Shown: piece by piece, positions 1 to 6,366 of the stretch
Layout: the number at the start of each line of letters is the position of its first letter
Position numbering within the stretch: the first letter of the stretch is position 1
DNA from: DAOTWP01 sp034435675
GTDB taxonomy: Bacteria; Chloroflexota; Anaerolineae; Aggregatilineales; Phototrophicaceae
Direction: 5' to 3'
DNA length: 14,961 bases
Assembly: GCA_034435675.1 (NCBI GenBank)
Contig: DAOTWP010000269.1
Span: forward strand, 1-14,961
Notes under the pieces: generated by a model
Databases searched by the model: none
The model's input: only the letters and a program-made list of their open reading frames with translations
What the model was told of the DNA's origin: nothing
Made by a program: the position numbers and the translations under genes

Positions 1-12
1 AGTACAACCAAA

Positions 13-777
13 TTGAAAATGTCGGATGTAGGGGCAGGTCTCAGACCTGCCCCTACGGAAAATAATCCCGCTAGATTTCTGTGGTTGCACTTAGCCTTTG
101 CAAAGCAGGGGGCGCATCTGGTGATCCATCACGCAGCAGCATCCAGCGCCGAGGATGCCCAAAGCGCAGCTGACGAGGCTCGTCAAATGGGGCGCGAGGC
201 GCTGGTCATCAGCGGCAATCAGGGGAAGAGTGAAGATGCTGCCAGGATGTTCGAACAGGTGCGATCACATTACGAACGGTTGGATGTGCTGGTCAACAGC
301 GCGGCGATTCTTAAGCGCAACGACTTCCTTGGCATCAGCGAAGCGGAATGGGATCAGGTTATGAACACTAACCTCAAAGGACCGTTTTTGCTAACGCAGC
401 ATGCCGGACGCCTGATGCGCGAAAATGGGGGTGGGGTCATCATCAACATCAGTGACAACAGCGGCTTGAACCCCTGGGCATCGCGCCCGCATCACAGCAT
501 CAGCAAAGCCGGCGTTATTATGCTGACACAGGTTGCCGCGCTCGCGCTCGCACGCTACGGGATTCGGGTGAACTGCGTGGTGCCAGGTCCGGTGCTTGTC
601 CCGGCTGATGCAAACGAGTCGGTACTGGATGAGATTTCGCACGCACTGCCGCTTGGGCATATTGGTCATCCGGGCAATATCGCAGATGCCTGCCTGTTTT
701 TCGCAAAGAATGACTTCGCCACCGGCGCTATCTTGCGGGTGGATGGTGGCGAGGGTTTGGCGCATAGTGAGACATAA
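13..777 (+). pseudogene. SDR-family oxidoreductase, N-terminus disrupted by a palindromic repeat (probably degenerate)
   Basis: Most of a classical short-chain dehydrogenase fold is readable: LAFAKQGAHLVIHH (second strand region), LVNSAAI (the usual NAG region), NTNLKGPFLLTQ, IRVNCVVPGPVL and the C-terminal ATGAILRVDGG. The Rossmann glycine motif TGxxxGIG that should precede LAFAKQG is absent. In its place is sequence translated from a perfect palindrome at 28-56 (VGAGLRPAPT). The reading frame is open to the window edge, so TTG 13 is only the first in-window start; a true 5' part may lie outside. The active site is also altered: aligned to S-x12-Y-x3-K, the Ser position is D148 (as in pteridine-reductase-like SDRs) and the Tyr position is H161 (CAC, one transition from TAC), while K165 is kept. 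Loss of both cofactor loop and Tyr suggests a pseudogene, or a non-catalytic or divergent protein. It is followed after 10 nt by the DUF5996 gene. Family call is firm; function is not. Confidence 0.7.
28..56. repeat. Perfect 29-bp palindrome (REP-like interspersed repeat), copy 1
   Basis: Two perfectly complementary 14-nt arms, gtaggggcaggtct (28-41) and agacctgcccctac (43-56), flank a single central C. It lies in frame inside the 5' end of the SDR reading frame and reads as VGAGLRPAPT. A diverged second copy is at 1837-1861. From memory, this element is common between genes in Chloroflexota and some other environmental bacteria; its function is not established. Confidence 0.85.
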
Positions 778-781
778 GGAG
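776..781 (+). promoter_or_regulatory. Ribosome binding site deciding the DUF5996 start
   Basis: AAGGAG overlaps the SDR stop codon (TAA 775-777) and sits 6 nt before ATG 788. This supports ATG 788 over the upstream in-frame extension, which would run from 596 through the SDR gene. Confidence 0.75.
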
Positions 782-787
782 ACACCT

Positions 788-1654
788 ATGGGCTTTGCAC
801 TACTGAACGACTGGAAAACAACATCATGGGCTTTGCACCAGGCTGCCATGTTACTCGGTCCGATCCATAACGCGGTCTTTGCCCCACGCAACAATTATTT
901 GCATCTGCCCATGTTTGTCGAAGCAGCGGGGCTGGTTTCTCAGAAATTGCCGCACGGTGGGTGTATTCACGTGAACTTCAAAGATGCCGCCATGATCTAC
1001 GCGCGCGCAAATGGACCACGTGAACACTTCCCCCTTGCGGATCACACACAAGCCAGTCTGTTTGAAGTCCTGCTTACTGCGCTCAAGCGGGATGAACTGG
1101 CATCGTTTTTCGCTGATGTTGAATCAGCGACACTCGCAGGCGGGTTAATGCAGAAGTTACACGCAGATAGCAAGCGGGTTGAATTCCTCAAGCTGGAAGA
1201 CGTAACCCACACTGAAGCGCTTACACTCAATCAACAGACTGCCAGCGATTACGCAGATGTGCTCTATGGTGTGTTTACAGCCGCAGCGCGTTTCCGGGCA
1301 CGGCTCGAAGGACACATGACTCCGGTTGTCGTCTGGCCGGAACACTTCGACCTTTCAACACTCTGGTTTCACCCGGATAACCACGCACTGGAGGACAGCA
1401 AGCCCCATCTCAACTTCGGCTTTACGCCCTATACACCAGGTCAATATGAGTCTCCGTATCTGTATGCCTATGCCTATCCGTATCCGGAAGCGTTTGATGC
1501 GCCGCTGCTCCCGGAACCCGCTGTCTGGAACACGAAGGGTTGGCGCGGTGTTGTGGTGAAATACGCTGACCTACAGACTCAGGCTGACCCGGTACACTTC
1601 GTTGAAGCGCTATTTGCAGAAATTCAAGAGATGTTGTACACGCTAATCCGGTGA
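788..1654 (+). CDS. DUF5996 family protein
   Basis: The 288-residue product matches DUF5996 in length and landmarks: an N-terminal W(K)TT...LHQ helix, NNYLHLPMFVEAAGL, a central VVVWPEHFDLSTLWF block (the WPxHFDL signature), LNFGFTPYTPGQYESPYLYAYAYPYP, and a C-terminal GWRGVVVKYADL segment. The family's biochemical function is unknown. No signal peptide or membrane segment is seen, so it is probably cytoplasmic. It starts 10 nt after the SDR gene and shares its transcript. A 13-nt direct repeat (atgggctttgcac) occurs at the start codon (788-800) and again at 826-838 in another frame; the second ATG does not give the family N-terminus, so 788 is kept. The family call rests on recalled motifs rather than a database search. 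Confidence 0.75.
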   Translation: MGFALLNDWKTTSWALHQAAMLLGPIHNAVFAPRNNYLHLPMFVEAAGLVSQKLPHGGCIHVNFKDAAMIYARANGPREHFPLADHTQASLFEVLLTALKRDELASFFADVESATLAGGLMQKLHADSKRVEFLKLEDVTHTEALTLNQQTASDYADVLYGVFTAAARFRARLEGHMTPVVVWPEHFDLSTLWFHPDNHALEDSKPHLNFGFTPYTPGQYESPYLYAYAYPYPEAFDAPLLPEPAVWNTKGWRGVVVKYADLQTQADPVHFVEALFAEIQEMLYTLIR

Positions 1655-1674
1655 AAGTCGTGCATAACCAGGTT

Positions 1675-1698
1675 CTTGTGGACGCAGGCGTTCACAAG
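1675..1698 (+). terminator. Candidate hairpin terminator after the DUF5996 gene
   Basis: Twenty nt after the stop codon, cttgtggacg and cgttcacaag pair over about 10 bp (one G-T wobble) around a 4-nt loop. No T-tract follows, so it is a weak intrinsic terminator at best. It could instead protect the 3' end of the mRNA. Confidence 0.35.
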
Positions 1699-1755
1699 GA
1701 CTGACCTTACCCCCGTTGGGCGGGCACCAGCAATCCGGGTATAGGATCCTCTTGA

Positions 1756-1920
1756 GATTATTTTCTTCACTACGAACTGGCTTACTCAAGTCCGGAAGAA
1801 CGGGATGAGCTGGTTCGCCGACTGCTGAGTCTGCCTGGGGCGGGTCTGAGACCTCCCCTACAAAGGCAAAGGTGGCAGGGTTTTAAGACAGCCGCTCATC
1901 GTGATGAACAAGGGGATTAA
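1756..1920 (+). pseudogene. Possible remnant of a small gene, interrupted by a repeat
   Basis: After TGA at 1753-1755 a 54-codon frame with no start codon runs to TAA at 1918-1920. Its first half reads like genuine protein (HYELAYSSPEERDELVRRLL, acidic and amphipathic). Its second half is the translation of the palindromic repeat at 1837-1861. This may be the 3' part of a decayed gene or simply chance; the parent family was not recognised. Confidence 0.25.
1837..1861. repeat. Diverged copy 2 of the palindromic repeat
   Basis: ggggcgggtctgagacctcc continues to ccctac and aligns with the palindrome at 28-56, with several substitutions and one deleted base. It still folds: ggtct pairs with agacc and gggg with cccc, leaving one bulged C and a G-T pair. 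It lies in the gene-poor stretch. Confidence 0.65.
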
Positions 1921-1981
1921 TCCCATTTGTTGCCAACCCGATTGATTTTTCGTAACTACTCAGCCCTGTTTTGAGCGTGAA

Positions 1982-2083
1982 GCCCTCATCCCCCTACGCC
2001 TTCTCCCTAATGAGAAGCGGTGAATACGGGCAGGGTGAGTTTTTAAGTCCCGCTCCATGGGGAGAGGGATTTGGGGTGAGGGC
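1982..2083. repeat. CCCTCA-type interspersed inverted repeat (about 100 bp)
   Basis: gccctcatcccc (1982-1993) at one end is the near-exact inverse of ggggtgagggc (2073-2083) at the other. Inside are ttctcccta and ggggagaggga blocks. Elements bounded by CCCTCACCCC and containing CTCTCCC/GGGAGAGG are familiar interspersed repeats in Chloroflexota and cyanobacteria. No protein is encoded; the short minus-strand frames crossing it are judged spurious. It may be a non-autonomous mobile element. Confidence 0.6.
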
Positions 2084-2247
2084 AATTTAGCCTCAAATTC
2101 AATGGCTGAGCAGTTACGATTCTTCCAAAAGTTAATAACGCGGCATAGGCGCAGACGGCTGATGATTGGTAGTTCCCAACATACATGAATATCGTGGATA
2201 GTGCAGGAAGCCACAGTGTCGGGATTGCATTCAGATTGTGTGGGGAA

Positions 2248-2277
2248 TTGAGAGCGCTTTCCAATCTATGCTACACT
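2248..2277 (+). promoter_or_regulatory. Sigma-70-type promoter for the DUF433 gene
   Basis: TTGAGA (2248-2253) and TACACT (2272-2277) are separated by 18 nt. The -10 is preceded by TGC, giving an extended -10 (TGCTACACT). Transcription would start near 2284, leaving a leader of roughly 23 nt with AGGTGG (2294-2299) 7 nt before ATG 2307. The same TGnTACACT element appears upstream of the pyruvate dehydrogenase operon. Confidence 0.5.
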
Positions 2278-2306
2278 GAGATGAAAATCGAGCAGGTGGA
2301 TCGCTT

Positions 2307-2612
2307 ATGGATACGACTCTCACTATCACCCTGATCGCCGCCAACCCGCAGGTGCGCGGCGGGCGTCCGTGCAGCGCCGGCACGGGACTGCGTGTGACCG
2401 ATGTGGTCATCGCCCACCTGTTTCACCAGCGCAGCGCTGATGACATCGCCGGCGATTACGCCGTGCCGCTGGCGGGTGTCTACGCGGCGCTGGCGTATTA
2501 TTACGAACACAAACGCGAACTGGATGAGGACATCCGCCAGCAGCCAGCGACCGCGCGCAGCCTGAAAGAGGCATGGATCGCCAATGGCGGCACTTCGCTT
2601 TTATCTCGATGA
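2307..2612 (+). CDS. DUF433 domain protein (antitoxin-like)
   Basis: The 101-residue product carries the DUF433 pattern: NPQVRGGRPCSAGTGLRVTDVV (the GGxPxxxGTxxRV core), then a predicted helix-turn-helix-like segment (HLFHQRSADDIAGDYAVPLAGVYAALAYYYEHKRELD). Family members are small, probably DNA-binding proteins. They are commonly encoded directly upstream of DUF5615 PIN-like proteins and are regarded as putative antitoxins. That is the arrangement here: the next gene starts at 2584, inside this one, overlapping by 29 nt. ATG 2307 is supported by AGGTGG 7 nt upstream and a promoter at 2248-2277. The gene itself appears intact although its partner is frameshifted. Family assignment is good; the antitoxin role is inferred from family and context. 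Confidence 0.8.
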   Translation: MDTTLTITLIAANPQVRGGRPCSAGTGLRVTDVVIAHLFHQRSADDIAGDYAVPLAGVYAALAYYYEHKRELDEDIRQQPATARSLKEAWIANGGTSLLSR

Positions 2613-2903
2613 AAATGTGCAGGTTGCTGCTGGCGAACAGCTCAGGCTGCGCGGGATTGAAGCGGTGTCGGTTCGTGACCGCGCGGCACTTGGCGAGTCC
2701 GACCAGAGCCATCTGGCGCGCCGGGTTATGTACTCTGCACGCACGATACCGATTATGTGCGCCTTGCCGCAGAAGGCGCGCAGCACGCGGGCATCATCGG
2801 ACAGCAGGACAAGCACACGATTGGCGATTGGGTAAAAGGCTTAACTCTCTATCATACCCTGCTCAGTGACCAGGATATGCTCAACCGCGTGGACTATTTG
2901 TAA
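2584..2903 (+). pseudogene. DUF5615 PIN-like protein, frameshifted (toxin-like partner of DUF433)
   Basis: From ATG 2584 the frame reads a clear DUF5615 N-terminus: MAALRFYLDENVQVAAGEQL, GIEAVSVRD and ALGESDQSHLARR. Near 2720-2726 the homology moves to another frame: GYVLCTHDTDYVRLAAEGAQ, then HAGIIGQQDKHTIGDWVKGL and LTLYHTLLSDQDMLNRVDYL, ending at TAA 2901-2903. The shift fits a net deletion of 1+3n nt; the family usually has about 5 residues between HLA and the next Gly, so about 10 nt may be lost. Without correction the first frame ends at 2835 with unrelated sequence. The conserved acidic residues (LDEN; THDTD) are split between frames, so the product is probably inactive. The junction is not a recognisable slippery heptamer. 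A sequencing error cannot be excluded. Confidence 0.75.
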
Positions 2904-2924
2904 CGCATTCACATCTTGCCCCTC

Positions 2925-4133
2925 TCACCCGCAGGCGGCTTCGCCCACAAACGCGGCGGGCGACCAGAACGGCGGCGTATTGCCCGCGCTGTCCGGCAGC
3001 GGCGTCCATGCGCCTGTCGTTGTATCGTACAGCACCAGTGTGTACTCGCTGCGCAGCGCCAGCCAGCGCCCATCGGGGCTGAAGCGCGGGAAATCCGTGT
3101 GCGCCAGCGCCGGGTCGTTCAGGTATGGCACGGCGTCGGTGTCTGCCAGCCCCACCAGCGGAATACGCCACAGGCGGTTTTCCGGCATGTCGCGGAAATC
3201 GCGCACTGACGCCAGAATCGCGGTGTTGTCCGGCAGCCAGGTCATGTCCAGAATCAGCGCCCACTGGCTGCTCAACTGCGTCGGGATTGCCTCCGGCGCG
3301 TTGGCGATCATCCAGAACATATCGTTGGACGGACTGGGCGAATAAACAAAGCTGACCAGCGTGCTGTCGGGACTCCAGCGCGGGTTGCTGATACTACCAG
3401 TAGGGAAAGTCGTCAGGCGGTACTTGGTCGCGCCGTCAAAGCTGACCGCCCACAGATCCGCCTCGCGCAGCAGCGTGCCAGGCACCGGCGTCGTCCCCGG
3501 CGGCGGTGCAGGCGTGGGCGCAGCGGTAGAAAACACATCCGCGCCGGGCACACGCTCATCATACGACGTGTACGCCAGCCACTGTCCATCGGGCGACCAC
3601 TGCGGTGTGTGCTCGTCGCCACTGACGCTGTAGAACTGCGGCGTCTGCGGGAAACCGGCATCGTCGGCAATCCAGGCGAGGTGATACTGACGCTCCACCG
3701 TGCCGTCCTGCTGCGGGTAATCGCGGATCAGCGTGAAGGCGATCCGTCCGGGCTGCCCCGGCGTTACCGGCGACCATGCCGGTTCAAAGGCACTCCAGCG
3801 CTCCGGCGGCAGTTCGGTATAGTCCAGCAGCGGCGTCAGGTCGCTGCCGTCCAGGCGTGCGCTGTACAACCGCTGCGGCGCGGCGATACCCTCGCCCAGC
3901 GTCAGCAGCAGGCGGCAGCCATCCGGCGAGAAGCCCCAGACGACATGCCAGAACGCGCCAAAATTGAGCGCGCGCGTGCTGCCGCTGCGCTGGTCATAGA
4001 GCAGCACCTGCGACTGGTCGGCAGTGGTAAAGGCGACCAGCGGACCGCCGAGGAAGCCGGACGCCTGCGCCTGTGCGGCACCGGGCAGCCCCAGCAGGCA
4101 GAACAGCACGCAGCAGCACAGCAACCGGCGCAC
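2925..4133 (-). CDS. Secreted PD40/TolB-like beta-propeller protein
   Basis: The 402-residue product begins with a signal peptide (MRR, a Leu/Cys-rich hydrophobic core, then GAAQAQA with probable cleavage near residue 23). It continues with repeated propeller blades marked by SPDG-type motifs: FSPDGCRLLL, WSPDGQWLAYTSYD, WSPDSTLVSFVYS, WLPDNTAILAS and FSPDGRWLALRS. A Pro/Thr/Ala-rich insert follows the second SPDG blade. These PD40 (WD40-like) repeats form TolB-type beta-propellers that bind partners or ligands; no catalytic motif is visible. It should act outside the membrane. The GTG start at 4133 lies 2 nt after the FKBP stop codon, so it is the last gene of the cyclase operon and probably translationally coupled. 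Its 3' end is 22 nt from the convergent DUF5615 remnant with no obvious terminator between. The ligand is unknown. Confidence 0.8.
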   Translation of the reverse strand: MRRLLCCCVLFCLLGLPGAAQAQASGFLGGPLVAFTTADQSQVLLYDQRSGSTRALNFGAFWHVVWGFSPDGCRLLLTLGEGIAAPQRLYSARLDGSDLTPLLDYTELPPERWSAFEPAWSPVTPGQPGRIAFTLIRDYPQQDGTVERQYHLAWIADDAGFPQTPQFYSVSGDEHTPQWSPDGQWLAYTSYDERVPGADVFSTAAPTPAPPPGTTPVPGTLLREADLWAVSFDGATKYRLTTFPTGSISNPRWSPDSTLVSFVYSPSPSNDMFWMIANAPEAIPTQLSSQWALILDMTWLPDNTAILASVRDFRDMPENRLWRIPLVGLADTDAVPYLNDPALAHTDFPRFSPDGRWLALRSEYTLVLYDTTTGAWTPLPDSAGNTPPFWSPAAFVGEAACG

Positions 4134-4135
4134 GC

Positions 4136-4519
4136 TTACTCAATCCCCAGCAGTTCCACCTGAAACACCAGCGCCGCATAGGGCGGAATTGCCCCGCCAG
4201 CACCGCGTTCGCCGTATGCCAGTTTGTAGGGGATATAGAACTCGTAAGTGCTGCCCACCGGCATCAACTGCACGCCTTCGGTCCAACCGGCAATTACGCG
4301 GTTCAGCGGGAACGAAATCGGTTCGCCGCGGCTGTAGGAGCTGTCGAACTCGCGCCCGTCAATAAAGGTGCCGCGATAATGCACGCGCACCGTATCGGTG
4401 GCTTTGGGCTTCGCGCCTGTGCCCGCCTGGACCACCTTATACTGCAAGCCGCTGGCGGTGGTGGTTACACCCGGTTTACCCGCGTTTTCCGCCAGAAATT
4501 TTTCGCCTGCTTCTTTCAT
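4136..4519 (-). CDS. FKBP-type peptidyl-prolyl cis-trans isomerase
   Basis: The 127-residue product catalyses cis-trans isomerisation of prolyl bonds. Residues 1-35 (EKFLAENAGKPGVTTTASGLQYKV) resemble the end of the dimerisation region of Mip/FkpA-type proteins. Residues about 38-127 are a complete FKBP_C domain: VRVHYRGTFIDGREFDSSYS, FPLNRVIAGWTEGVQLMPVG (with the pocket Trp), YKLAYGERGAGGAIPP and LVFQVELLGI. No signal peptide or membrane segment is present, so it is cytoplasmic. It is shorter than full Mip-type proteins, which carry a longer N-terminal arm. ATG 4519 lies 5 nt after the stop codon of the preceding cyclase gene; GAGGA within the cyclase 3' end, about 9 nt upstream of the ATG, can act as its ribosome binding site. 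Co-transcription with two cyclases hints at folding support, but this is conjecture. Confidence 0.92.
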   Translation of the reverse strand: MKEAGEKFLAENAGKPGVTTTASGLQYKVVQAGTGAKPKATDTVRVHYRGTFIDGREFDSSYSRGEPISFPLNRVIAGWTEGVQLMPVGSTYEFYIPYKLAYGERGAGGAIPPYAALVFQVELLGIE

Positions 4520-4524
4520 CAGCT

Positions 4525-6366
4525 TTAGTCCTCTTTCAGCAAATCGAGTAATTCGGAACTGACCGGCGACTGCGACGGCGCGCCGCGCTTGCGTTTGACC
4601 ACGCGGTAAACCACCTCAATATCGGTGCGCCCCTTCATCTTTTCGTGGTTGGGCGTGCGTGGCTCACACTCGAAGTAATCCCGGACCAGGTCGTAGGTCG
4701 CCTGACTGATGATGATTTCACCCTTTCCCGCGTTCTCTTGCAGCAGCTTGGCAGTATCCGTTGCGTCGCCCAGCGCGGAAAACTCCTTGCGCGCCGTGCC
4801 GCCCACGTTGCCCAGCACCGCCGCGCCGGTGTGAATGCCCACGCCATAGAACAGACGATGTTCTTCCGGCATATGCTCATGCAGCGCCAGCAGGTCAAAG
4901 ATCATGTTCATCGCCGCGCGCACACAGGCAACCGCGTGGTCATCCTGCGGGTTGACCTGCGTGTTGAACAGCCCGGTCACAGCGTCGCCCATGTATTTAT
5001 CAACGATACCGCCATAAAAGTCAATCGCATCGCTGGCAAGGCTCAGATACTGGTTGATGATCTCCATCAGTTCTTCCGGCTCCAGTTTCTCGCTGAAGCT
5101 GGTAAAGCCGCGCACGTCGGCAAACACCGCCGTGATTTCGCGCTCTTCGCCGCCCACATTGACCTGATCGAGACTGCGCAGGTTTTCTACAATCTTGCGC
5201 GGCAGATACAGCCCTGCTGCCTGGAACTGCGCCTCGCGCCGGCGCGTTTCGGTCATGTCGTCCAGCACAATCGCCAACCCCAGCGCGCCCCCACTGCTGT
5301 CACGCAGCGAACTGATAATCACATTCCAGATGCGCGGTTCACCGTTCAGCACCGGCTCAAAGGTCAACAACTGCTGGACGCCGCTGTGATGCACACTTTC
5401 CAGCGCCGCCATGAAGTCGCCGTCAAGCATTGGCAGCACCGTGTCTACCGGCTTGCCCAGCACCTCGGCAATTTCCATGTCGATAATCCGCCGCGCCGCG
5501 GTGTTGCAGATCGTCACCAGATTGTCGTTGTCCAGCGTAATCACCCCGCTGGCAATGGAGGTGAAAATATTCTCCATCAGGTCGCGAGTTTCGATTGCCT
5601 CGCGCAGGCGCGCCCGCGCCGACTCGAACAACCGCGCGTTTTCGATTGCCGCCCCCGCCTGATTGGCGAACGCCGCTGCAAGCTGTAGTTCATGCTGCTG
5701 GAAGATGCCCGCCAGCACACTGTTATCGCAGTAAACGACGCCGATGGTCGCATCGCGCATCTTCAGCGGCACAGCGAGAATGCTGCGCAGCTTCATGCCG
5801 ACAATGCTCTGCTGCTGCCCAAAGCGCTCGTCTGCCAGCGCGTTATCGGTCAGCACCGCTTCGCCGCTGTCTGCCACGCGGTTGACCACCGTGCGGCTGA
5901 CCTTAAAGTCCTGCTGCCCAAGCTGCTCACGGTCAATGCCGCGCGCCACGCGAAAATCGAGTTCGCCGGTCTCGGCATTCTTGAGCATGATATAACCGCG
6001 CTCCGCCCCTGTAAGCTGGATCACGCGGTCCATGACCTGATTCAACACTTCGGACGTGTCCAGCGTGGAATTAATCAGCGCGGTAGTCTGTGCCAGTTCG
6101 CGCAATTGGCGCAGTTCAATCGTCGTGCCCGCCTGCTGCTGGCTGAGCACCTTGAGCCGCGCCTCCACCGAGCGGATCGTGTCCAGCGTGCCGGTGGGCA
6201 GGTTCATGCCCAGCCGCATCAATTCTTCACGCCAGTTGCGCAGCGCCTCAATCGTCCCCGACAAGCGCTGAGACAGCACCCGGAACTGCTCATTGACCGA
6301 CAGCGCCGCGTGGGGAGCCTGCGGCGTAAACATGCGTTTGGTTGTATCGTCGCCCGGTATAGTCAT
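4525..6366 (-). CDS. GAF-PAS class III nucleotide cyclase, C1-like (metal site intact, transition-state residues lost)
   Basis: The 613-residue cytoplasmic protein has an N-terminal coiled coil (about 25-90), a GAF domain (about 92-245; LTGAERGYIMLKN, AFANQAGAAIENARLFE), a PAS domain (about 262-375), a short linker and a class III cyclase domain (about 405-585). Metal residues are present: D417 (FADVRGF) and D461 (DKYMGD), 44 residues apart as in the family, and the base-specifying Lys is K457. The second half of the site is degenerate: in FSALGDATDTAKLL the usual Asp/Thr is S530, the transition-state Asn is D537 and the transition-state Arg is L541. A homodimer should therefore be inactive or very weak. 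Its start codon overlaps the stop of the upstream cyclase as ATGA, with GAGG 10 nt before the ATG. It can supply the metal half of a site to that partner. cAMP as product is inferred. Confidence 0.9.
   Translation of the reverse strand: MTIPGDDTTKRMFTPQAPHAALSVNEQFRVLSQRLSGTIEALRNWREELMRLGMNLPTGTLDTIRSVEARLKVLSQQQAGTTIELRQLRELAQTTALINSTLDTSEVLNQVMDRVIQLTGAERGYIMLKNAETGELDFRVARGIDREQLGQQDFKVSRTVVNRVADSGEAVLTDNALADERFGQQQSIVGMKLRSILAVPLKMRDATIGVVYCDNSVLAGIFQQHELQLAAAFANQAGAAIENARLFESARARLREAIETRDLMENIFTSIASGVITLDNDNLVTICNTAARRIIDMEIAEVLGKPVDTVLPMLDGDFMAALESVHHSGVQQLLTFEPVLNGEPRIWNVIISSLRDSSGGALGLAIVLDDMTETRRREAQFQAAGLYLPRKIVENLRSLDQVNVGGEEREITAVFADVRGFTSFSEKLEPEELMEIINQYLSLASDAIDFYGGIVDKYMGDAVTGLFNTQVNPQDDHAVACVRAAMNMIFDLLALHEHMPEEHRLFYGVGIHTGAAVLGNVGGTARKEFSALGDATDTAKLLQENAGKGEIIISQATYDLVRDYFECEPRTPNHEKMKGRTDIEVVYRVVKRKRGAPSQSPVSSELLDLLKED

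Noticed and set aside
596..787. N-terminal extension of the DUF5996 protein from 596
   Set aside because: The extension lies in another frame of the SDR gene, and ATG 788 has an AAGGAG site 6 nt upstream.
1960..2264. Small minus-strand open frames of 84 and 73 codons in the gene-poor stretch
   Set aside because: They run through the CCCTCA repeat, overlap each other, and have no ribosome binding site or recognisable family.
2716..2730. Programmed -1 frameshift in the DUF5615 gene
   Set aside because: The net shift is -1, but the codons CGC CGG GTT do not form a slippery heptamer, and the protein would still lack residues between HLA and GYV. Mutation or sequencing error is simpler.
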